NCBI GenBank assembly: GCA_041399205.1
Contig: JAWKTK010000021.1
Span: 1-64,000, forward strand
Length of the DNA stretch: 64,000 nucleotides
Direction of reading: 5' to 3'
From: JAGQOZ01 sp041399205
GTDB taxonomy: Bacteria > Planctomycetota > Planctomycetia > Pirellulales > Pirellulaceae
Notes under the pieces: generated by a model
What the model was told of the DNA's origin: nothing
The model's input: only the letters and a program-made list of their open reading frames with translations
Database searches by the model: none
Translations under genes and position numbers: made by a program
Shown: one piece after another, positions 28,127-38,100 of the stretch
How positions within the stretch are numbered: the first letter of the stretch is position 1
Layout of the letters: each line of letters opens with the position of its first letter

Positions 28127-29617
28127 TCACGCCAAGATATCGGAAACTACATTGCCATGGACATCGGTTAGTCGGTAGTCACGGCCGCTGTAGCGATATG
28201 TCAGTCGCGTGTGATCGAGGCCCATTAAGTGCAAGATGGTGGCGTGCAGGTCATGGACATGCATGCGATCTTGGACGGCTGTTAGTCCAAATTCGTCCGT
28301 TGCCCCGTAGCTGAAACCGGGCTTCACTCCGCCGCCCGCCATCCACACCGTAAAGCCGTAGTGATCATGGTCTCGGCCTTTTTGTCCTTCCGACGTCGGA
28401 GCTCGACCAAATTCGCCACCCCAAATCACCAAGGTTTCATCCAGTAGGCCGTGTTGCTTTAAGTCTTTGATCAACGCGGCGATGCCCTGATCGCACGCTT
28501 CGGCCAAGCGACGATGCCCGTTTACAATGTCATTATGACCTGTGTCCCAAGCAATGTCGTAGCCATCGATCGAATGCGAAAGCTGCACCATTCGGACGCC
28601 TCGTTCGACAAGCCTGCGAGCCAGTAAGCAGCCTTTGGCATATTCAGAATCGCCATACATCTTTAGCGTGGACGGCGATTCCTGCGAAGTATCAAACGCA
28701 TCGGGAACGGCAAACTGCATCCGAAACGCCATCTCCATCGTTTGAATACTGGATTCTAGTTGATCGTCGTGAGGCTGTTGCTTCAAATCCAGCTGATTCA
28801 GTTGCTGAAGCAAATCGGCTTGCCGGCGTTGCTTATGGGGATTGATCCAGCGGTTCTTTAAATTAGCCAGAATTTGGTCCGGCTGCATATCGTGAATGTT
28901 AACGTACGTTCCCACATACGCGCCGGGCAGAAATGCGTTACCCCAGTTGGCCAGTTTGTTGCGAGGTTGCGCTCGCGGACTCATCGCAATGAACCCAGGC
29001 AAATCTTGATTTTCGGAACCCAGGCCATACACCAGCCACGAACCCATGCTGGGGCGGCTTGGTTGCAGATGTCCGGCATTCATCATCATCATGGCGCCGG
29101 CGTGTTCCGGAATGTCAGTATGCATCGAATGAATGAAGCAGATATCATCCACGCAGCTGGCCACATGCGGAAAAATTTCACTGACCCATTTGCCCGATTC
29201 GCCATGTTTTCGAAACGCATAGGGTGACGGCATCAATCCCATTTTGGTATTTCGCAATGACTTTCGATCAACCAGCTGAGGGCGTTCGCCGGCATGTTTG
29301 GCGATTTCCGGTTTGTAGTCGAACGTGTCGACTTGCGAAGGCCCGCCCGGCATAAACAGTTGGATGACATGCTTAGCTTTCGGAGCGAAGTGAGGTGCCT
29401 TGGGTAGTAGCGGCGACACGACACTGGCTTCATTTGCCGAAGCACACGAATCACTCAACATACCGGACTGCGCCATGACGCTGGCTAAACCCAACGTCCC
29501 CAGTCCGGCACCCATCCGACGCAACGCGTCTCGGCGATGACCCAGGTCCGGTAACCAGCGAGCGGCTCCTTGTGCAATACAGCTTTGTGGCGGGATTCGC
29601 CTGTTCGACAACGTCAT
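28127..29617 (-). CDS. DUF1501 domain-containing protein (sulfatase-like fold)
   Basis: Exported planctomycete protein of 496 residues. The N-terminus has RRDALRRMGAGLGTLGLA, a Tat-like arginine/hydrophobic signal. The body has DUF1501 hallmarks: KHVIQLFMPGGPSQVDTFDYKP near residues 80-105, VIWGGEFGRAPTSEGQKGRDHD near 400, and a C-terminus with LHLMGLDHTRLTYRYSGRDYRLTDV. The family is related to alkaline phosphatase/sulfatase folds but its reaction is not known. The gene starts 3 bases after the stop of the upstream DUF1549/DUF1553 gene, and its ribosome site (GAGGTAAG) lies inside that gene's last codons, so the two form one operon. This pairing is very common in Planctomycetes and is thought to concern complex polysaccharide use. 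Confidence 0.93.
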   Translation of the reverse strand: MTLSNRRIPPQSCIAQGAARWLPDLGHRRDALRRMGAGLGTLGLASVMAQSGMLSDSCASANEASVVSPLLPKAPHFAPKAKHVIQLFMPGGPSQVDTFDYKPEIAKHAGERPQLVDRKSLRNTKMGLMPSPYAFRKHGESGKWVSEIFPHVASCVDDICFIHSMHTDIPEHAGAMMMMNAGHLQPSRPSMGSWLVYGLGSENQDLPGFIAMSPRAQPRNKLANWGNAFLPGAYVGTYVNIHDMQPDQILANLKNRWINPHKQRRQADLLQQLNQLDLKQQPHDDQLESSIQTMEMAFRMQFAVPDAFDTSQESPSTLKMYGDSEYAKGCLLARRLVERGVRMVQLSHSIDGYDIAWDTGHNDIVNGHRRLAEACDQGIAALIKDLKQHGLLDETLVIWGGEFGRAPTSEGQKGRDHDHYGFTVWMAGGGVKPGFSYGATDEFGLTAVQDRMHVHDLHATILHLMGLDHTRLTYRYSGRDYRLTDVHGNVVSDILA

Positions 29618-29620
29618 GAC

Positions 29621-32176
29621 TTACCTCACAAACATGAATTCGTTGGAACTGAGTAAAACCTGAGCGTATTGTACCCAGGGTGTTAAACCGAGATTGTCGG
29701 ATGTCGCATCCTGTGAAAGGAACTGTTGACCGACAGTCAATTCCTGTTCCGTCGGAGTCCGATTGAACAGGCATCGATAGATGCATTCGATTTTGGTCAA
29801 GTCGTTCGCATCTTCGCCTGCAAGCCGCTCGATTCGCTGCGTCAATGCGGTCGCTCGTTCCACCATGAACGAACTGTTTAGCAAGAATAGAAATTGCTGA
29901 GGAACGATGCTTCGAGGCCGCTGCGCCACGGTGGCTCGCATCAACGGAAAATCAAACCGACGAAGAAAGCGATCCGACGCAAATACGTCTCCGTTTCGGC
30001 TGACTCTGGCGTACAGTGTTCTGCGGCGGCTGGAGGCAATGTCATCTTCCGGCGGCCCGCCCAAGGTTGTGTCCAATTCGCCCGTTACTTTCAGCATCGC
30101 ATCTCGCCACGCTTCCACGTCAATTCGCCGAGAAGTAAATCTCCACAACAGTGTGTTATCGGCATCCAGGTCGGCAGACGCAGGCGAATGGTCACTGCTT
30201 CGCTGGTAGGCGACGGACGTCAGTAACTGTCTATGAAGGCGTTTCAATGACCAACCGTTTTCCATAAAATCAACCGCCAACCAATCCAGTAAGTCTGGAT
30301 GCGAAGGTGACTCGCCCAACGTGCCAAAATTGTTGGGCGTGCGCACAATTCCGTGACCAAAATGGTGCATCCAGATTCGATTGACAAACACGCGAGCGGT
30401 CAGTGGATTGTTCGAATCCACCATTGCGTCTGCGAGGTTGCGTCGTCCGCTGCCCGAATCAAAGCGAGGTGGCGAGCTTTCGCACAGGATCCGCAAAAAC
30501 TGTCGCGGAGCAAGCGGACCGGTTCTACGTAAATTTCCTCGCACCGCGACGTGCATATCTTGGTCACCACCTTCGGTCAGCGTGTGAGCTGTGGAATAGG
30601 CTGGAACAGGGTGAGCACGTTGTTGATCCAATTCGGCCTGCCAGGTTTGCAGCTGTGTTTGCTGTTCCGCGTTGGGTTCGATATTCTCCTTTTTCAACTG
30701 CTGCTGAAGCTTGTTGATTTGGTCCTGTAGCTGTTTGGTTCGCTTTTGGAATTCGTCAAAGCGGTGCACTGCATCTGATTCGGCAAGTGGAGTTTGACGA
30801 GTGGCCGTGTTGTTGAAGACACCTGCTAATGCGTAATAATCGAGTTGTTGGATGGGATCGAATTTATGATCGTGGCAGCGAGCACACGAACCGGTGATGC
30901 CCAACAGGCCTCGAGTTAACGTGTCGATGCGATCATCCAGCGTTTCGCCTTTGGCTTGTGCCACGCTATCCGGGTCGCCGCCATCGGAAATATATTCCGG
31001 CCCCAACGCGAAGAAGCCAGTTGCCTCAGCGTCCCGATAGTCACCGACAATATCGCCGGCGATTTGCAGGCGAAGGAACTGGTCAATCGGCATGTCACGG
31101 TTCAACGCATCCACCACCCAGTCTCGATATCGCCATGCTTCCGGCAACGCCTTGTTGTCCAGAAAGCCGCCGTGACCGTCGCTGTATCGAGCCACATCCA
31201 GCCAATGCCGCGCCCAGCGTTGTCCGTACAAGGGTGACTCTAACAAGCGGTCCACCAGCTGCCCAACCGCGCGCTGTCTATCTTGCCTTGCCGCTGCTGC
31301 GAACACTTCGACTTCTGCTGGCGAAGGCAAGACGCCAAGCAGGTCAATGTAGATACGCCGAATCAACGTTACCGGCGATGCCAGACGATTTTGTTGCAAT
31401 CCGGCCGCATGCAACTTGGCGCAGAGGAATCGATCAATCGGACTCGCATCAATACTTTCGTCGGCAGCGATTTCTTTCGCAGGCCGTTTGGGCACGTCAC
31501 TCTTTGTGGGAACTTGCCACGCCCAGTGCAAACGCCTTGCTGCAGAAAAGTCGATTTCGGTCGCGGCCGACGTAGGAACGGGCGACGAAGTGACTTCGGG
31601 CCAAGGAGCGCCGATGGCCACCCATTTTTCTAATGCGGCAATCTGTTGGTCGCTTAGTTTCTTGTCGGGCGGCATTTCGGACGATTCGTAGCGAACCGCC
31701 GAAATCAACAAGCTTTCATCCGGCTTGCCAGGAATGACAACGGGCCCGAATGTTGTTCGTTCTACCATTCCTTCGCGACTATCGACGTACAAGTCTGCCT
31801 GAACTTCTTCTGCATCGGTACTGTGACATTCGTAACAATGTTGGACAAGCAGCGGGCGGACATGCGTCTCAAAGAATTCGATCTGTTCGTCCGAAAACGA
31901 ACGGGTCGCTGCTAACTCCGTTTCCTCGCCAAACCCAGCAGGTAATGACGCGAAAGCACAAATCCACATTGCGAAACAGACGCAAGTACGCACGAAATGA
32001 CCTATCAGGAAAAAGGGGCGGGGGGCGAGCGAAACATGGCAGGAACCGTAGTCTAACGCCAAACTCGCATTTTTCCAAATCAGGGTGCCAAAACTGGACG
32101 AGACGGCCCCACGCTTGTCATGGTGCAGCGAGATACAGTTAAGAAGCGTGGTTTCGGGAACGATACCGGATGCCAT
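29621..32176 (-). CDS. PSCyt1 / DUF1549 / DUF1553 domain-containing protein
   Basis: Large exported planctomycete protein (851 residues from the first ATG). A hydrophobic stretch ICAFASLPAGFG suggests a signal peptide that begins well inside the frame, so the true start may be the GTG before RTCVCFAMW. Domains: planctomycete cytochrome-c-like PSCyt1 with one heme motif CYECH; DUF1549 beginning DRFLCAKLHAAGL with LLGVLPSP and a second Cys-x-x-Cys-His (CARCHDHKFDPI); a Gln-rich coiled coil; and DUF1553 with NRIWMHHFGHGIVRTPNNFG and RSIVPQQFLFLLNS. Redox or scaffold roles beside the DUF1501 partner are proposed for such pairs but unproven. First gene of a two-gene minus-strand operon. Confidence 0.92.
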   Translation of the reverse strand: MASGIVPETTLLNCISLHHDKRGAVSSSFGTLIWKNASLALDYGSCHVSLAPRPFFLIGHFVRTCVCFAMWICAFASLPAGFGEETELAATRSFSDEQIEFFETHVRPLLVQHCYECHSTDAEEVQADLYVDSREGMVERTTFGPVVIPGKPDESLLISAVRYESSEMPPDKKLSDQQIAALEKWVAIGAPWPEVTSSPVPTSAATEIDFSAARRLHWAWQVPTKSDVPKRPAKEIAADESIDASPIDRFLCAKLHAAGLQQNRLASPVTLIRRIYIDLLGVLPSPAEVEVFAAAARQDRQRAVGQLVDRLLESPLYGQRWARHWLDVARYSDGHGGFLDNKALPEAWRYRDWVVDALNRDMPIDQFLRLQIAGDIVGDYRDAEATGFFALGPEYISDGGDPDSVAQAKGETLDDRIDTLTRGLLGITGSCARCHDHKFDPIQQLDYYALAGVFNNTATRQTPLAESDAVHRFDEFQKRTKQLQDQINKLQQQLKKENIEPNAEQQTQLQTWQAELDQQRAHPVPAYSTAHTLTEGGDQDMHVAVRGNLRRTGPLAPRQFLRILCESSPPRFDSGSGRRNLADAMVDSNNPLTARVFVNRIWMHHFGHGIVRTPNNFGTLGESPSHPDLLDWLAVDFMENGWSLKRLHRQLLTSVAYQRSSDHSPASADLDADNTLLWRFTSRRIDVEAWRDAMLKVTGELDTTLGGPPEDDIASSRRRTLYARVSRNGDVFASDRFLRRFDFPLMRATVAQRPRSIVPQQFLFLLNSSFMVERATALTQRIERLAGEDANDLTKIECIYRCLFNRTPTEQELTVGQQFLSQDATSDNLGLTPWVQYAQVLLSSNEFMFVR

Positions 32177-32271
32177 TGGCTGGCGAGAATCGTAGCCGGT
32201 CCCAGTGTGGCGACTGGTTTAGACTGTTGGCGAACGGCAAAGGCAATCTATACCTGACGAAAATAAGTCGG

Positions 32272-32811
32272 TTACGGCATGCAAAAAACCGACTGACTTT
32301 TCACCAAGACGCTGTCATCCGGAAACGTGTGGAACGCCTGAATGGCGAGTCTACGGTTGCGAGATTCAATGTGGATGTAGCTGATAGCGCCCATGGCAAC
32401 TCGTCCACTAGAATCGAACGTATGCAGCATGCCTTTCCGGTTTTCGTCTTCCAGCAACGCTTTTTGGAATGACCAGAAGACTTCCAAATTCACCGGTTCC
32501 AACTGAAAAGACACTTGGTACGAACAGCCATCCAAGTTGCGAATTTGATCTTCTGCGCGGCCTTGCAATTTGTGTGAAAGAAGCTTGCCCGTTTCGGGTA
32601 ACGGATGATGCGCCGCTGCGGCAACTTCGGTCATAATCGTCTCGCCGCATCGCCACGATACAAAGTGACCGGCGCTGGTGATGGCGATGGTTGCACTGTA
32701 TCCTTCGCGCTGAATCGTCCGGCGCGAATAGATCTCGAATAGCTCTGGGTGCAGAGTACGACCGTAAAGCTGGAATCTCAGTTCCGCAACTTTGGGACGT
32801 ACCTGAGGCAC
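32272..32811 (-). CDS. DUF2617-like hypothetical protein
   Basis: Cytoplasmic-looking protein of 179 residues without signal or membrane segments. It opens PQVRPKVAELRFQLYGRTLHPELFE, resembling planctomycete members of DUF2617; this assignment rests on recall of the family opening and is moderate. The start is GTG at 32811, supported by AGGAG seven bases upstream. His-rich segments (AAAHHPLP) occur mid-protein. It is divergent from the MarR gene and 95 bases before the start of the DUF1549/1553 gene on the same strand. Function unknown. Confidence 0.7.
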   Translation of the reverse strand: MPQVRPKVAELRFQLYGRTLHPELFEIYSRRTIQREGYSATIAITSAGHFVSWRCGETIMTEVAAAAHHPLPETGKLLSHKLQGRAEDQIRNLDGCSYQVSFQLEPVNLEVFWSFQKALLEDENRKGMLHTFDSSGRVAMGAISYIHIESRNRRLAIQAFHTFPDDSVLVKSQSVFCMP

Positions 32812-33117
32812 AACAAGCTCCTATCGTTAAAACGGTTCACTATAGTTGGTAAGTGGTTCACGCATGTCAGTCCCGTATTATAAGCCGAGTCTTTCGCGGA
32901 CACCAAGAGACATTCAGGAAGCGTTCATGGCAACAAAAAATATGCCTTGACATTTCCGAAACGCGATAACCACATTTACATCACGGTTAACTCGCTGCGC
33001 CAACCGATAACACGGCTCCGCCTATCAGGCCCATTCGTCCGTCTTCTCGATTGCAACCAATTCCTTGTGCCAACGCTTTTTCGCTGCCTACTTGCGAATT
33101 TTTGACGGTAAGCCAAA
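32812..33117. other. Divergent regulatory region between the DUF2617-like and MarR genes
   Basis: Contains the minus-strand promoter candidate (32877-32906), the GGTTCAC direct repeats (32834-32840, 32855-32861) and, near its right end, TTGACG (33102-33107) for the MarR operon. No coding sequence is supported. Confidence 0.5.
32877..32906 (-). promoter_or_regulatory. Candidate promoter of the DUF2617-like gene
   Basis: On the minus strand a consensus -10 TATAAT (32877-32882) follows TTGGTG (32901-32906) with an 18-base spacer. Transcription would start about 55-60 bases before the GTG. Two direct GGTTCAC heptamers (32834-32840 and 32855-32861, plus-strand reading) lie in the resulting leader. 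Confidence 0.4.
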
Positions 33118-33137
33118 ATAGATAGGAAGCTAACTAT
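33118..33137. promoter_or_regulatory. SlyA/MarR-type operator
   Basis: ATAGATAGGAAGCTAACTAT is a 20-bp dyad (ATAG-x-TAG-xxxx-CTA-x-CTAT) 30 bases before the MarR-type ATG. Its core TAGGAAGCTAA matches the known SlyA box TTAGCAAGCTAA in 10 of 12 positions with the preceding A included. A TTGACG hexamer lies just upstream (33102-33107). Autoregulation and control of the efflux genes is the likely role. Confidence 0.6.
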
Positions 33138-33167
33138 TACCAGCCTAACGTTTTGCCGGAGAATGGC

Positions 33168-33665
33168 ATGGCAGCAACGCAACCGACGGTCAGTACGGAA
33201 TCCGTGGCCTTGAATTACGATTTTGAAGCCAGTATCGGATACTGGATTGTGTTGACGTCGCAGGCGTTCCAAAAGGCGTTGACGGACGAATTACAACCGC
33301 ATGGTTTAACCTATCGTCAATCGCAAGTGTTGGGTTGGCTGGTGATCGATGGCGAACTTTCGCAGGTCGAATTGGCAAATCGCATGATGATTGAACCCGC
33401 CACGCTAGTCGGCGTCTTGGACCGAATGGAACGCGACTCATTGATTCGGCGTTGTTCGTCCACGGATGATCGTCGCCGGAAAGTGATTTGTCTGACGCCA
33501 CAATCGTCGGGCGTTTGGGAGAAAGTAGTCCAGTGTGCCAAACGCATTCGCCAACAAGCCACGCAAGGGCTCAGCGATCGACAACTGGCAGCGCTGATTA
33601 AATCGCTGCGAATCGTGCTGAACAACCTGCGTCACTATCAGTCCAGCCAGGTCGAATCTGGTTAA
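33168..33665 (+). CDS. MarR-family transcriptional regulator
   Basis: Winged-helix regulator of 165 residues. The dimerisation helix region comes first (YDFEASIGYWIVLTSQAFQKAL), then the recognition region: LTYRQSQVLGWLVIDGELSQVELANRMMIEPATLVGVLDRME, with the wing (RRCSSTDDRRRKVICLT) carrying the DRR/K signature of MarR proteins. ATG 33168 is preferred over the TTG at 33153 because GGAGA lies just upstream. It is first in a plus-strand operon with a membrane-fusion protein and an RND permease and has a matching palindrome in front, so it is very likely the repressor of this efflux system. The ligand is unknown. Confidence 0.93.
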   Translation: MAATQPTVSTESVALNYDFEASIGYWIVLTSQAFQKALTDELQPHGLTYRQSQVLGWLVIDGELSQVELANRMMIEPATLVGVLDRMERDSLIRRCSSTDDRRRKVICLTPQSSGVWEKVVQCAKRIRQQATQGLSDRQLAALIKSLRIVLNNLRHYQSSQVESG

Positions 33666-33690
33666 AAGCCTTTGAGGCAAATTCGCGTTC

Positions 33691-33707
33691 TCGACACGGC
33701 GTGTCGA
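33691..33707. promoter_or_regulatory. Perfect 17-bp palindrome between the marR and MFP genes
   Basis: TCGACACGGCGTGTCGA has 8-bp perfect arms around one central G. It lies 26 bases after the MarR stop and 63 before the MFP start. It differs from the SlyA-like site, so it may bind a second regulator or form a short RNA hairpin. Confidence 0.45.
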
Positions 33708-33770
33708 ACGTTATCAAACACAGACGGTTTTGCCGTTCGAATCCAACACATCAAAATCGTAGGAACCGCC

Positions 33771-35120
33771 ATGATTGTTTTTCACAGAATTCTGGTTGCC
33801 GCTGCGTTGGTCCTGATCGGATCGACGTCCTGTTGGGCGCAACGAGGCCCAGCTGTGGTGGAGATTACTCGAGCGAAATCGCGTTCGGAACTGATCCCCA
33901 CGCAGCAAGTCGTCGGCACCATCGCGGCGACTCGCACCGCCGTGATCGGATCGGCAGTGGATGGACGCGTCGTCGAAATGAATGTACGCGAAGGTGATCG
34001 AGTGGAAAAAGGCCAAGAGCTGGCCTTGCTGTTGACGGAAACGATTCAATTGGAAATTGACGCCGCTGCGGCCGAATTAGAACTTCGTCGCAAGGAACTT
34101 GAGGAGCTGGAAAACGGTAGCCGTCCTGACGAAATTCAGCAGTCGGCCGCGTTGGTCGAGGCAGCGAAGGTGAACGCCGAATACCTGGAAAACGAGCGCC
34201 AGCGGCAAGAAGCATTGCGTACCAACAATTCGATCTCCGCATCGGATTATGATCAATCGGTGGCGTTGGCACTGGAAGCCAAGCAGAAATTGCTGGAGGC
34301 CACGGCCGCGCATCAATTGATCGTTGACGGTCCTCGCCCAGAACGCCTTGCTCAAGCCAAAGCCAAAGTGTCCATGCAAGAAGCCAACTTGGGACGCTTA
34401 CAAGATCAAAAGGCCAAGTACACCATTCGATCACGATTCGCTGGCTATGTCACCGTCGAACATACGGAAGAAGGACAATGGGTGTCTCGAGGCGAACCGG
34501 TGGCCGAGGTCGTTGCATTGGACCAAGTGGATGCGGTGGTGCAAGTGCTGGAGGCGCACATTCCATTTGTGCACGTCGGGGACGAAGTTGCCGTTCAGGT
34601 TCCCGCAATAAACAAGACCATTCCGGGAGTCGTGGCTGCGATTATTCCCAAAGCGGATGTGCGTTCGCGAACGTTTCCGGTCAAAATCCAACTGGACAAT
34701 ATTTTGGATGCGGACGGACAACCAATGTTGAAGGCCGGCATGTTGGCTCGAGCGGAACTGGCGGTCGGTCAGTCACCCAACGCGTTGATTGTTCCCAAAG
34801 ATGCCATTGTGTTTGGCGGTCCCAAGCCGATTGTGTGGGTCATTCAACCCGATTCGATCGCGCCTGGCGAAGGCAACATGCAAACAGCCAACGCGATTCC
34901 CGTTCCCGTCACGACAGGTGCCGAAGACGACGACTGGATTGAAGTTTCGGTTGCTTCGTCAGGTCGGTCGAATGCGTCCAACGCGGCTGAACCTAAATCG
35001 GTCGGTTCGCTGTTGACTGCCGAATCGTCCATCATCATTCGCGGTAACGAACGTATCCCGATGTCTCGACCCGGTGGCCCACCCAGCCAAGTGACTTGGG
35101 CCGCGCCCAACGGCAAGTAA
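33771..35120 (+). CDS. RND efflux periplasmic adaptor (membrane-fusion protein, HlyD/AcrA type)
   Basis: Adaptor of 449 residues linking the inner-membrane RND pump to an outer-membrane channel. Start 33771 gives a clean signal peptide (IVFHRILVAAALVLIGSTSCWAQ region) with AGGA seven bases upstream; the frame is open from 33672 without a better start. Order: first lipoyl half (ATRTAVIGSAVDGRVVEMNVREGDRVEKGQ), long alpha-hairpin coiled coil rich in Glu/Ala/Gln (about residues 95-215), second lipoyl half (YTIRSRFAGYVTVEHTEEGQWVSRGEPV), beta-barrel (PGVVAAIIPKADVRSRTFPVKI), and a membrane-proximal domain ending in a Pro/Gly-rich tail. It lies between the MarR gene and the permease. No outer-membrane channel gene is in the window. 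Confidence 0.93.
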   Translation: MIVFHRILVAAALVLIGSTSCWAQRGPAVVEITRAKSRSELIPTQQVVGTIAATRTAVIGSAVDGRVVEMNVREGDRVEKGQELALLLTETIQLEIDAAAAELELRRKELEELENGSRPDEIQQSAALVEAAKVNAEYLENERQRQEALRTNNSISASDYDQSVALALEAKQKLLEATAAHQLIVDGPRPERLAQAKAKVSMQEANLGRLQDQKAKYTIRSRFAGYVTVEHTEEGQWVSRGEPVAEVVALDQVDAVVQVLEAHIPFVHVGDEVAVQVPAINKTIPGVVAAIIPKADVRSRTFPVKIQLDNILDADGQPMLKAGMLARAELAVGQSPNALIVPKDAIVFGGPKPIVWVIQPDSIAPGEGNMQTANAIPVPVTTGAEDDDWIEVSVASSGRSNASNAAEPKSVGSLLTAESSIIIRGNERIPMSRPGGPPSQVTWAAPNGK

Positions 35121-35188
35121 TCACGCGACTGTTGGAAACGAATTCAAAAAAATCAAAACACGGTTCGAAATAAAAGCAGGCTGCAGTC

Positions 35189-38100
35189 ATGGCACTCATC
35201 GATTTCTTTGTCAAAAATCCCGCGAAAGTAACTGTTGGCGTCTTGCTGATGGTCCTCTTTGGCGTGGTGGCCCTGTTGCGTATGCCGATGCAATTGACGC
35301 CCGAAGTTCAAACGCCCACCATCACCATTGAAACACGTTGGCCCGGTGCCAGTCCGCAAGAAGTGGAACGAGAAATCGTGATGGAGCAAGAAGAGCAGCT
35401 AAAGGGTGTGGAAGGTGTCACCAAGATGTCTTCCGAAAGCTCCGATTCGATGGGCCGTATCACGCTAGAATTCTTGGTCGGTACCAAAATGCAAGCGTCG
35501 GTGGTGGACGTCATCGGGCGTTTGGAACAAGTTCGCCAATATCCCGAAGACGCTGACAAGCCGGTCATCACCACGGCCAATGCCAACAACAGTCCCATTG
35601 CTTGGTTTATCTTGAGTCCACGGTATCCGGCCCAAGAAGACTTTGACGCGTTTGACGCCAAGCATCCGCACTTGAAAGAAGCAATGGTGCGCATTCGCAA
35701 TTCTCCCAATGAAGGTTTGGGCATGTTGCGGTTACGACGTCTGGCGCAGCAACATCCGGAGGTTCAAGAATTGCTGCCGCCACCTGAACTGGAAGTTCCC
35801 AAGTTGCGACGCTTTGCCGAAGATCAAATTGAAGCTCGCTTTGAACGAGTGTCTGGGATTTCGCAATCCAACGTGATTGGCGGGTTGGAAGATGAACTGC
35901 AAGTCATCATCGATCCGGAAAAACTGGCCGCTCGGCAATTGACCATCACCGACGTGCGTACGGCACTTCGCACTCAAAATCAAGATACTTCGGGCGGCGA
36001 TTACTGGGAAGGTAAGCGACGTTGGGTTGTTCGTACGCTGGGCCAATTTCGCAGTCCTGAACAAGTCGAACAGCAGTTGATTGCCGTTCGCGATGGCAAG
36101 CCCGTTTATGTTCGTGATGTGGCGAATGTCCAATTGGGATACAAGAAAGCGGATGGACTGGTTCGCCGCTTTGGCGAATCCAGTATCGCCGTGAACGCTT
36201 TACGAGAAACCGGAGCTAACGTACTGGACGCGATGGCCGGCCTAAAAGCCGTGAACCAAGAACTGAACGAAGGCGTTCTCAAACAACGAGGCCTCCAACT
36301 GACGCAAGTGTACGACGAAACGGAATATATCTACAGTTCCATCAACTTGGTCCAGCAGAATATTTTCATCGGCGGCGCATTGACCATGATTGTCCTGATG
36401 ATTTTTTTGCATTTGGGCTTTCGAGTTTTGGTGGCCGTCCCCGTGATTGTCGCCAGCGCTTTGGCTGCTGCGTATCTTTCCCCTTGGTTTTTTGCCATTA
36501 CATTGGCCGTGATTGTGATCATTGGGTTTTGGGTCGCGCGAGGTGCGTTGGTTGTGGGCTTGGCGATCCCGACCAGTATCATCGGTACGTTTCTGATTAT
36601 GGGTTCCCTAGGACGTTCACTGAACGTTATCAGTCTGGCCGGTTTGGCGTTTGCCGTCGGCATGCTAGTGGACAATGCCGTGGTGGTATTGGAAAACATC
36701 TTCCGACGTTGGGACCAAGGTGAACCTCCGTTCCAAGCTGCCGTCAAAGGCACCACCGAAGTTTGGGGCGCGGTTTTGTCATCCACACTGACCACCATCG
36801 CGGTGTTCTTGCCGATTGTGTTCGTGCAGGAGGAAGCGGGACAGCTGTTCCGAGACATCGCGATGGCAATCAGCGCCGCAGTCGCGTTATCCATGCTGAT
36901 CTCCATGACGTTGATTCCCATGGCGTCCGCTCGGCTATTGGGCAATCGCAAAGCCGCCGAGATAGACTTGCAAGCAGGCCAACCGGCAACCAACGGCAAG
37001 TCTCGTCAGCAAACGGTGGCTTCGTCCGGTTTGGTTCGAACCTTGGAATCGTTTGGCCGTTGGTTTGTGGACGCGGTGGTAGGCGTGAACGGTTGGATTC
37101 AGCGAAGCGTGATTCGTCGAATGGCCTTCGCTACTTCGCTACTGACCTTGGCGATCGGCCTGACGTGGTTGATGTTTCCCAAAGTGGAATATCTGCCAAC
37201 GGGGAATCGCAACTTGGTATTCGGCATTCTCTTGCCGCCACCCGGTTACAACCTGGACGAATTGATGGCCATTGGCGAAACCGTCGAATCTTCATTGCGG
37301 CCTTACTGGGATGTGAACCCGGACGATCCAGAGGTTGCCGAATTGGACTTTCCGGTGATTCGAGATTTCTTCTTTGTCGCGCGAGGCCGGCAGGTGTTTA
37401 TGGGTTTGCGAGCGGCAGATGGGGCGCGAGTTTCCGAACTGGTACCGCTGGTACAGAAAGTAGGTCGTCCGTTGCCTGGTACGTTTGCGGTAGCCAAGCA
37501 ATCGTCGCTGTTCGAACAAGGCTTGGCGGCCGGGCGATCCATCAACATTGAAATCACTGGTCCGGAATTGGAAACACTGGTCCAATTCGGCGGACAAATA
37601 TTAGGACAATGCATGGCAGTCATTCCTGGCGCGCAAGCTCGTCCCGTGCCCAGTTTGGATCTTTCCGGCCCAGAATTGCATATTGAACCCAAAGTAATTC
37701 AAGCGGCCGAAATGCAGGTCACCAGCACGGATCTGGGATACACCGTTAACGCGCTGGTCGATGGTGCCTATGCCACAGACTACTTTCACCAAGGTGACAA
37801 AATCGATCTGACCATCGTGGGCGAATCGGAATATTCGAATCGGTCGCAAGATGTGCGAGGACTTCCGATTGCCACGCCCGGTGGCGAACTGATTCCACTG
37901 GAAGCATTGGCCACGGTTTCGCTATCCAGCGGTCCCGAGCAAGTGAATCGCCGTGAACGCGAGCGGGCGATTACGATTGAAGTTTCGCCTCCGCCGGAAG
38001 TTCCGTTGGAAGACGCGATGGCTAAGATTCGAACCGAAATCATCCAACCGATGATCGATAGCGGACAGCTGGGAGCGAATTATCGAATCAACTTGGCCGG

